Shown here in pieces: positions 57,938-64,000 of a stretch of 64,000 nucleotides of DNA. Source of the DNA: Algibacter_G agarivorans. Its GTDB lineage: Bacteria; Bacteroidota; Bacteroidia; Flavobacteriales; Flavobacteriaceae. Location: assembly GCF_039543245.1 (NCBI RefSeq), contig NZ_BAABJJ010000034.1:1-64000 (forward strand), in the 5' to 3' direction. Each line of letters starts with the position of its first letter. The stretch's first letter is position 1. The notes below the pieces were generated by a model. The model had not been told where the DNA came from, searched no databases, and saw only the letters and a list, made by a program, of their open reading frames with translations. The position numbers and the translations under genes are program-made.

Positions 57938-57956
57938 TTTATCTATCTAATAACGG

Positions 57957-59699
57957 CTAAATAACTTGCTCATTTAGAGCTTTCTTAGAATAAGACTTTA
58001 ATAAGGCATAAAGTTTTTCAGGATTAAATGGTTTACCCATAAATCCATTCATTTTATATCGTTTAGTTTTTTCTTTAATATCGGTTTGAGCAAATGCCGT
58101 TAAGGCTACTATTGGAATATTTGCTTTAGATTTATCTGACATGTTTCTAATCACCTTAGCCGTTTGATAACCATCTAAAATTGGCATTTGTAAATCCATT
58201 AAAACCAAATCAAAATTAGAACTTTCAAAAAACTGCAGAACCTCTTCGCCGTTTTCAGCTACTTTATAATTTACTTTCCATTTCAAAAAGAATCTTTTTA
58301 AAATAAGAATGTTCATCTTATTGTCTTCGGCAACCAATACATTTATATTTAAAGGGGCATAGTTTGGCTGCATTTTTATCATATCTGGTTCGTATAGGTT
58401 AAGCCTATTACTAACTTTATATGTAATTTCAAAAGAAAAAGTTGCTCCTTGCCCTAATTTGCTTTCAACTATTAAATTACTGTTTTGTAGGTTTAATAAT
58501 TTTTTACTAATTGATAAGCCAAGACCAGTACCTCCATATTTTAGTGAAGTCTCGGAATTTGCTTGCATAAAACTTTCAAATATCGATTCTTGTCTACTTT
58601 TAGATATTCCTATACCTGTATCTATGATTTTAAACTTAAGGCTGATTTTATTTTTATCAAAGCCTAAATTTTGAACGCTAAGAACTATACTTCCTTTTTC
58701 GGTAAATTTCAGAGAGTTACTTAGCAGATTTTTTACTATTTGAGTGAGTTTTAATTTATCGCCAATAATATTATCTGGGATATTATTTTCTTTTATAACA
58801 TTAAAAACTACACCTTTTTTTTCGGCTCTTAATTGAAAGTGAGATTTTATATTTTCTAAAAAATAATTTAAGCTAAAATCTTTTTCTATAACTTTTAATT
58901 TTCCAGATTTAATTTTATCAAAATCTAACAAATCATTTATTAAACCCAATAAATGCTCACCAGAGTATTTTAAAGCTTTAAGATTTTCAACTTGCTCTGG
59001 CAAATAATCTTCCATTAATAGAATATTTGTTAATCCAGTAACAGCATTTAAAGGAGTTCTAATTTCATGAGACATGGTAGATAAAAACTCATCTTTAGAT
59101 TTACTCGCTTTTTGCAACTCAACTTCTGTTTCTTTTAAGTTGGTTACGTCTATAATTGTACCTATAAATCCAGTTGGCAAACCATTATTGTCCTTAATTA
59201 GTTTTGATTTTAACTCAAACCACTTTAATTTATTATTCTTTTTATGCTTAAAGATAAACTCAATACGCTTCTTTTTCTTAGAGAATAATTTATGGGATTC
59301 TTTATTTCCTTCAATATTTTTAGTCACTAAAAAATCTTTAAAACTTTTGCCGAGAGTATTTTCAATAGTAAACCCTGAATATTTTTCCCAGGCATTATTC
59401 AAGAACGTAAAATTCCCATGCATGTCGGTTTCAAAAATAACCCCTCCAATATTATCTACTAAATTTTCTAATTTAGTTTTGGTAGTATCTCGTTCGTTGA
59501 TTAATTTTTGATTTGCGGCAAAAAGCTCTTTTGAACTTTGCTCAAGAATATTTTCAATATGATATACATCTTTGTCAAAACTCTTATAAGCGTCATTAAT
59601 TGTATTTAAAAAATCCGTTAATTGAGGATTGTCCAAATCATTTAAATCTGCTTTTTTAAGCTGGCGCTTCAGGAGCCTATGTAAATCATTATTTAACAT
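57957..59699 (-). CDS. Cytoplasmic hybrid histidine kinase (PAS-HisKA-HATPase-REC)
   Basis: A 580-residue kinase without membrane segments. Order: helical/coiled N-terminus (~30-80), PAS domain (~80-190, VDNIGGVIFETDMHGNFTFL), HisKA with SKDEFLSTMSHEIRTPLNAV (His211), HATPase (N box VKNLLSNSLKFTEKG, DTGIGIS, GGTGLGLSISKKL), and receiver domain (~451-570) with phospho-acceptor Asp502 in LVLMDLQMPILDGYQ and conserved LTAFAQ. Its start overlaps the FIST gene by 7 bp, so the FIST protein is the likely input partner. The receiver may relay phosphate to an unlinked Hpt protein. Confidence 0.94.
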   Translation of the reverse strand: MLNNDLHRLLKRQLKKADLNDLDNPQLTDFLNTINDAYKSFDKDVYHIENILEQSSKELFAANQKLINERDTTKTKLENLVDNIGGVIFETDMHGNFTFLNNAWEKYSGFTIENTLGKSFKDFLVTKNIEGNKESHKLFSKKKKRIEFIFKHKKNNKLKWFELKSKLIKDNNGLPTGFIGTIIDVTNLKETEVELQKASKSKDEFLSTMSHEIRTPLNAVTGLTNILLMEDYLPEQVENLKALKYSGEHLLGLINDLLDFDKIKSGKLKVIEKDFSLNYFLENIKSHFQLRAEKKGVVFNVIKENNIPDNIIGDKLKLTQIVKNLLSNSLKFTEKGSIVLSVQNLGFDKNKISLKFKIIDTGIGISKSRQESIFESFMQANSETSLKYGGTGLGLSISKKLLNLQNSNLIVESKLGQGATFSFEITYKVSNRLNLYEPDMIKMQPNYAPLNINVLVAEDNKMNILILKRFFLKWKVNYKVAENGEEVLQFFESSNFDLVLMDLQMPILDGYQTAKVIRNMSDKSKANIPIVALTAFAQTDIKEKTKRYKMNGFMGKPFNPEKLYALLKSYSKKALNEQVI

Positions 59700-60823
59700 T
59701 CTGAAAGTGTTGTTATTGTCATGGTTTGATTATGCAATTCGCAAGGCGAAAACTCTCCAAATGGTGCAATTTCACCATAGGAATAAAACCCAGTAATACT
59801 TGGCTTAGGGCCTATAACATCTCTTACCACCTCAACTTCCTCTTCTACTAGTTGTTTTAAAACCAATCTTCGGCCAACGCAACTAATAAGGATTGCTAAT
59901 TCTGATGTTTCTTTTAAATTTTTATTTGCAGAAATTGCTGAATCTTCAGCACCACTAATTAATCGGTCTATATTTGCTTTCATTAATCTAACATAGGAAT
60001 CTTGGGGTATATTCCCTGCAAAAGTTAGACTTTGCTCTTCTTCATTTATTGCTAAAATTGTCCTCACTAATGGGCTTGTATTTTCTATGTTTCTCATACT
60101 TAACGGAAAAAGTAATCCAGAACTGGGTAAATCTTTGGCATGTTCCCCTAAAAACGATTTATAAATTTCTAAAGCAGGCATACCATCCAACTCATAAAGG
60201 ACATTTTTATTCGATTTTGTAACCAATCTTTCAATTCCAAAACTATCCCATCCGCCTTTAGAGCTAAAACCAACTTTAAAATCATCACCATAAAAGCCAA
60301 GTCCTATTATCGTTTTATCAATTATTTCATCATTATTAATTACAAACGTTTTATTAAAATCTGAACCATCTGCTGCCAACCCGCCTGTAATACTTACATG
60401 AGGTATTTTTGATTTTAAACCAGACACAAGGTCTGCGCCATTAACGTTTAATCCATCACTTAAAACAATCACGTGTTTTAAATCATTGTTATCAAGCTTA
60501 TTTGCAATTTCTTCACCAGCTTTATAACTACAATCCATATCCTTTATTTGAAAAGAAACCTTTTTTAAGGTCGTTTTTTCTAGTTGAATAGCTGTTAACG
60601 ATATGGTTTTATCTTTTACAGTTACGTCTGATATCTCGCCAGCAGTAGAGCATCCAATTATTGTAGATTTAGGATACTTTTTGTTAAGAGAAAGTAAGAC
60701 TTCATCTTTTAAGTTAAAGTCTGGGGAAATAAATAATAAGAACAAATTAGCATCAATGTCTATTGATTCAATCTTCTCACACCAATTATTTTCAATTAAT
60801 GATATTTGTTTCACTTTCATCAT
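59693..60823 (-). CDS. FIST-domain sensory protein
   Basis: A 376-residue protein with FIST_N (~25-220; TIIGCSTAGEISDV at ~54-67, HVSITGGLAADGSDF) and FIST_C (~225-365; YSYGEIAPFGEFSPCELHNQT). The family is a ligand-sensing module. One characterised branch, NosP, binds heme and nitric oxide and is encoded next to a hybrid kinase, the same arrangement as here. Whether this protein binds heme cannot be judged from sequence alone. There is no signal peptide, so it is cytoplasmic. It is first in a two-gene operon with the kinase. Confidence 0.9.
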   Translation of the reverse strand: MMKVKQISLIENNWCEKIESIDIDANLFLLFISPDFNLKDEVLLSLNKKYPKSTIIGCSTAGEISDVTVKDKTISLTAIQLEKTTLKKVSFQIKDMDCSYKAGEEIANKLDNNDLKHVIVLSDGLNVNGADLVSGLKSKIPHVSITGGLAADGSDFNKTFVINNDEIIDKTIIGLGFYGDDFKVGFSSKGGWDSFGIERLVTKSNKNVLYELDGMPALEIYKSFLGEHAKDLPSSGLLFPLSMRNIENTSPLVRTILAINEEEQSLTFAGNIPQDSYVRLMKANIDRLISGAEDSAISANKNLKETSELAILISCVGRRLVLKQLVEEEVEVVRDVIGPKPSITGFYSYGEIAPFGEFSPCELHNQTMTITTLSEC

Positions 60824-61081
60824 TTAGGGGCTTTGGTTGGTTGGTCGACGAAAATAAACATTTTATCGTTTATTTACAAATTTTATCGGTAAAAAGATAT
60901 TTTTGTAAGAAATAAGATTAATTTGTAATGCGAATATGAAAAATGAGCTGAGAATTATTATTATTCTGTTCCCTTTTAAATCCATATCTACAATTTAGTT
61001 TTTAAATGAAATACATTTATCGTAAATTTAAAATACCAAAAAATCATTAACTAAAATCATAAGACTCCCTCATTATAGGGC

Positions 61082-61693
61082 ATGACATACACTTTGAAAT
61101 ACCCACCAAAACACCATCAAGACAACGATATTAATCACATGATTGAAGTGATTAAAACCTATCCATTAGCAACACTTATTTCTGTTAAAAACGACGAACC
61201 TTTAATTACACATTTGCCCTTAATTTATAATGAAGCGGGTAAACTTATTGGTCATATTGATAAATTTAATCCGCACGCGGAATTGTTAAAGAATGGTAAC
61301 GACATCACCATCATTTTTTCTGGCCCGCAATGTTATATATCACCAAGTATTTACGAAACCACGCAATTACCCACTTGGAACTATATTAAAGTACATTTAA
61401 AAGGCTCGGTAAAAGCCATTGAAAGCAAAGCGGCGCTAAAAGAATCCTTAATAACCATGACTGAATTTTTGGAAGCACCAGACCATAAATACGTTTTAGA
61501 AGCAGATAATAAAAGCATGGAAGGCAATTTAGATTACATTAAAATGTTTGAAATTACTATTACTAGTTGGGAAGGCAAGTTTAAACTCTCACAGGATAAA
61601 AAACCTAGAGATATTGAGAACGCTAGAGCAGAATTGATACGTGCTAATCGAGAGAGTATTGCCGCTTTTTTGGGGATGATTTTTAAAATCTAA
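61082..61693 (+). CDS. PaiB-type FMN-binding negative transcriptional regulator
   Basis: A 203-residue split-barrel flavoprotein of the PaiB family. It starts MTYTLKYPPKHHQDNDINHM and has YPLATLISVKNDEPLITHLP, IGHIDKFNPHAELL, GPQCYISPSIYETTQLPTWNY (~79-99) and a C-terminal SQDKKPRDIENARAELI. B. subtilis PaiB represses sporulation and protease genes; in most other bacteria the target is unknown and an enzymatic FMN role is possible. Confidence 0.92.
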   Translation: MTYTLKYPPKHHQDNDINHMIEVIKTYPLATLISVKNDEPLITHLPLIYNEAGKLIGHIDKFNPHAELLKNGNDITIIFSGPQCYISPSIYETTQLPTWNYIKVHLKGSVKAIESKAALKESLITMTEFLEAPDHKYVLEADNKSMEGNLDYIKMFEITITSWEGKFKLSQDKKPRDIENARAELIRANRESIAAFLGMIFKI

Positions 61694-61724
61694 AAACTTG
61701 ACTTTGTAAAAAAATTCAGCTACC

Positions 61725-61787
61725 TTCGTTTAGCGTCGGATATAAAACATTAAAACGATTTTATATCCGTAAAGAACATTAAACGAA
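61725..61787. terminator. Nested double hairpin between convergent genes
   Basis: An inner perfect 11-bp stem CGGATATAAAA (61737-61747) / TTTTATATCCG (61759-61769) sits within an outer 8-bp inverted repeat TTCGTTTA (61725-61732) / TAAACGAA (61780-61787). It lies between the convergent PaiB-type gene and mpl. There is no long U-tract, so terminator function is likely but not certain. Confidence 0.6.
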
Positions 61788-61798
61788 CATTCCTAATT

Positions 61799-63154
61799 CT
61801 ACTCAATTAAGTTTTTCACAGCATCAAAATCCAAACCTCCATAATTACCTGAACTCATTAAAAGCAACGCTTTATCATCAAAGTTTTGCGAGAATAGAAA
61901 ATCTTTAAAATCGTCTGGGTTGGTATAAATAATTAAATCGTCACGTTGAAAAGCATTGGCAATTTGCTCGTGTGTGACTTCTTCTAATTTTTTAATTTCT
62001 ACGGCATGTGGCGAATAGAACACCACGGCTACATCGGCTGCATCCAATGCACCTTTATATTCTTTTAAAAATTCGGCGTTCAAACTACTGTAGGTATGCA
62101 ACTCCAAACAGGCCACTAAAGTTCTGTTATTGTATTGCTCTTTAACGGCATTGGTGGTTGCTTCTACTTTACTTGGCGAGTGTGCAAAATCTTTATAAGC
62201 GACACTATTTTTGCTTTCAGCAATTTTTTCTAAGCGTTTACTGGCACCTTTAAATGTAGAAATAGCTTCATAGAAATCATCTTCATCTATACCCATGTGT
62301 TGACAAATCCATTTGGCGCCTGCAAGATTGTTTAAGTTGTGTTTCCCGAAAACCTCAATTGGTAATTCGCCTTCTGGAGTTTCTAATAAAGTTTGTCCGT
62401 TATCAACAGTATATTCTGGAGTTTGATATGCTATTTTTCTAATGGTATTATTTGAAGCTTCCACTACACGCTTAACTTCTGGGTCTTCTTCATTGTAATT
62501 GATACTTCCGCCACTTACAATAGAATCTACAAAAATACTAAACTGCTCTAGGTAGTTTTCATAGGTTGGAAACACATTTATATGGTCCCAAGCAATGCCG
62601 CTCAATAAAGCTATATTGGGTTTGTATAAATGAAATTTTGGTCGTCTGTCTATTGGGGAACTTAAATATTCATCGCCTTCTAAAACAATAAAATCGTTTG
62701 TTTCGGTAAGTTTTACCATCACGTCAAAACCTTCTAACTGTGCGCCCACCATATAATCCACTTCTCTGTCATGATAATGCATCACATGCAAAATCATGGA
62801 TGTTATTGTGGTTTTTCCATGACTTCCGCCAATAACTACACGGGTCTTGTATTTAGATTGTTCATACAAAAACTCAGGGTAACTATAAATTTTCAAACCT
62901 AATTCTTGTGCTTTTAAAAGCTCTGGATTATCCTCTTTGGCATGCATCCCCAAAACAATGGCATCTAAATTTGATGTGATTTTTTCTGGATACCAACCAA
63001 AAGTTTCTGGCAATAAGCCTTTGGCGGCTAATCGTGATTTTGAAGGTTCAAAAATGGTATCATCGCTTCCTGTTACTTGGTAGCCTTTATTGTGAAGTGC
63101 GAGTGCTAAATTGTGCATGGCTGCACCACCAATAGCTATAAAATGTACGTTCAT
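61799..63154 (-). CDS. mpl: UDP-N-acetylmuramate:L-alanyl-gamma-D-glutamyl-meso-diaminopimelate ligase
   Basis: A murein-tripeptide recycling ligase that joins recovered L-Ala-D-Glu-mDAP to UDP-MurNAc. The 451-residue protein has the Mur-ligase N-terminal MNVHFIAIGGAAMHNLALAL (~1-20), ATP loop VVIGGSHGKTTITSMI (~105-120), LEGDEYLSSPIDRRPKF (~158-174, typical of Mpl rather than MurC), central HINVFPTYENYLEQF and C-terminal YKDFAHSPSKVEATTNAVKE. A TATATTTG -7 candidate lies 22 bp upstream. Confidence 0.95.
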   Translation of the reverse strand: MNVHFIAIGGAAMHNLALALHNKGYQVTGSDDTIFEPSKSRLAAKGLLPETFGWYPEKITSNLDAIVLGMHAKEDNPELLKAQELGLKIYSYPEFLYEQSKYKTRVVIGGSHGKTTITSMILHVMHYHDREVDYMVGAQLEGFDVMVKLTETNDFIVLEGDEYLSSPIDRRPKFHLYKPNIALLSGIAWDHINVFPTYENYLEQFSIFVDSIVSGGSINYNEEDPEVKRVVEASNNTIRKIAYQTPEYTVDNGQTLLETPEGELPIEVFGKHNLNNLAGAKWICQHMGIDEDDFYEAISTFKGASKRLEKIAESKNSVAYKDFAHSPSKVEATTNAVKEQYNNRTLVACLELHTYSSLNAEFLKEYKGALDAADVAVVFYSPHAVEIKKLEEVTHEQIANAFQRDDLIIYTNPDDFKDFLFSQNFDDKALLLMSSGNYGGLDFDAVKNLIE

Positions 63155-63175
63155 TTATGTTGTTTTGAAGATTTT

Positions 63176-63183
63176 CAAATATA
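63176..63183 (-). promoter_or_regulatory. Candidate -7 element for mpl
   Basis: TATATTTG on the minus strand is a perfect TAnnTTTG, giving a leader of ~15 nt. No TTG is present at the matching -33 position. Confidence 0.5.
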
Positions 63184-63230
63184 GTTTTTTCGTTACGAAT
63201 TCTCGAATGATTTTTCTTGATTTTTTTTCT

Positions 63231-63294
63231 CACGCAAAGGCGCAAGGGCGCAAAGTTTTACTGAATACTGCGACTGCGACTGCGACTAAAAACT
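63231..63294. repeat. CGCAAAGG tandem units and GCGACT repeat cluster
   Basis: 63231-63256 holds three near-copies of GGCGCAA(A/G)G-type units. Directly after it, 63267-63294 is built of CTGCGA units ending GCGACTAAAAACT. The latter matches, in reverse complement and with one difference over 22 bases, the repeat at 1105-1126 beside the four-helix-bundle gene. No gene is associated here. Confidence 0.7.
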
Positions 63295-64000
63295 ACTGAA
63301 TCCCCAATATCCTCTCCTTCTCCTTTATAAACGGTTTTATTTTAGGAAGTCCAGCAATGGCTAAATCAATATATTTTAAAGCTTCTATTTTATTTTTTTT
63401 GTGCATGTGGATTTGAGCTAAGCGGTAATGCGCCCATGCTTTTGGAACGCCATCTTCAGCAGAATAGTTTTTAAGATAGGTATGCAAACAGTCTTCACCT
63501 TTCTGAAGTTCTATGTTGTACTCGGCGGCCACTTTACCAATTTGATAATGCAGTGCATTTCGCTGGTGTTTATCTTTTGCTTTTTCAATATTACTAATGG
63601 CTTTTTGAGGTTGGTTTTCGTTTTCGTAAAGCTTAGTCAACTTATCAAAACAAGTTAGTGAGCCACCTACTTTTATTGCCATTTTATAATACTTTTCGGC
63701 TAGTTCTGGTTCATCATCATACTCATAAACGTAGCCTTTTGCCAAATACCCATCGACTTTAGATAACCTTTCCAACTCAGAAGCATATTTGAGCGCCTTG
63801 GACGTGCTCCCTCCAATAATTCCTGGAAGGGAAACATACAGTTCTACCAAAGCCCAACGTGTACCAATGTGATTTTTATCTAATTCTGCCGCCCTTAAAA
63901 ACGATGATTTTACATCGCCAATGAACCCTAAAGCTTTAAACTTATTTTCTAACGCTTTCATCCCTAAAGCACCGCCGTATTTATAATGATAATTGGCACT
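63293..64000 (-). CDS. Tetratricopeptide-repeat protein (partial, 5' end outside window)
   Basis: C-terminal part of a TPR protein. An internal Met begins a 222-residue frame at 63961, but the reading frame stays open to the window edge (residues SANYHYKYGGALGMKALENK), so the true start lies beyond 64000. At least four TPR-like helix pairs are visible, with text such as TRWALVELYVSLPGIIGGST, GDVKSSFLRAAELDKNHIGT, YDDEPELAEKYYKMAIKVGG and NQPQKAISNIEKAKDKHQRN. It is probably an exported or periplasmic protein-interaction factor; no specific function can be given. Confidence 0.85.
   Translation of the reverse strand, partial: SANYHYKYGGALGMKALENKFKALGFIGDVKSSFLRAAELDKNHIGTRWALVELYVSLPGIIGGSTSKALKYASELERLSKVDGYLAKGYVYEYDDEPELAEKYYKMAIKVGGSLTCFDKLTKLYENENQPQKAISNIEKAKDKHQRNALHYQIGKVAAEYNIELQKGEDCLHTYLKNYSAEDGVPKAWAHYRLAQIHMHKKNKIEALKYIDLAIAGLPKIKPFIKEKERILGIQ

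Noticed and set aside
63111..63299. 62-codon plus-strand frame upstream of mpl
   Set aside because: It starts inside mpl on the opposite strand and reads through the tandem repeats into the TPR gene end. There is no protein-like signal.

Overview
The window looks like a chromosomal segment of a marine-type member of the Flavobacteriaceae (Bacteroidota). The evidence is low GC and Lys/Asn/Ile-rich proteins, SusC/SusD and STN-type TonB receptors, an ECF sigma/FecR pair, a type IX secretion (T9SS) sorting domain, near absence of Shine-Dalgarno sites, and a textbook Bacteroidota promoter (TTG-N19-TAnnTTTG) ahead of rpsL. No rRNA, tRNA, CRISPR array, prophage or intact insertion sequence was seen.

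Layout. (1) 0.2-2.9 kb: folD and ffh, with a small four-helix-bundle gene wedged between them and flanked by short inverted repeats. (2) 3.5-14.2 kb: an accessory locus. A divergent acidic repeat lipoprotein faces an ECF sigma factor, followed by FecR, an STN-TonB receptor, a DUF1800/DUF1501 pair (the latter with twin-arginine and T9SS signals), a fragment of a lost gene, and an SGNH esterase lipoprotein. (3) 14.2-24.7 kb: argS, an orphan TPR histidine kinase, two guanidino-modifying enzymes (ctlX plus a DDAH-like protein), gltA, eno and carA. (4) 24.8-42.3 kb: one long minus-strand block of translation genes, rpsL-rpsG-fusA-rpsJ-(S10/spc/alpha clusters)-rpoA-rplQ. It starts at a strong promoter and ends at a strong terminator. 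Internal hairpins between rpsJ and rplC and between rpsK and rpsD suggest internal control points. (5) 42.5-50.4 kb: an Omp85-type outer-membrane protein, then a SusC/SusD operon with two downstream lipoproteins, closed by a terminator. No carbohydrate-active enzyme is encoded here. (6) 50.4-64 kb: rlmB, a rhomboid protease, rarA, a secreted protein of unknown role, a YjjG-type nucleotidase overlapping a polysaccharide-deacetylase-family protein, radC, a FIST sensor overlapping a hybrid histidine kinase, a PaiB-type flavoprotein, mpl, and a TPR protein that runs off the right edge.

The intergenic DNA is unusually rich in small dispersed elements. These include CCCGATAGCTATCGGG palindromes (one inside the fecR coding sequence), TTCGACTGCGCTCA repeats, and two copies of a ~160-180 bp structured repeat, one of them interrupted by a nested 20-bp palindrome. 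There is also a 165-bp MITE-like element with ~19-bp terminal inverted repeats, and CAGTCGCAGTC-type repeats around the four-helix-bundle gene. The best candidates for undescribed biology are the ECF/FecR/receptor + DUF1800/DUF1501 locus, the FIST/hybrid-kinase pair, the rpsJ-rplC hairpin cluster and the two repeat families. All functional statements come from reading the sequence and family knowledge; no searches were run.
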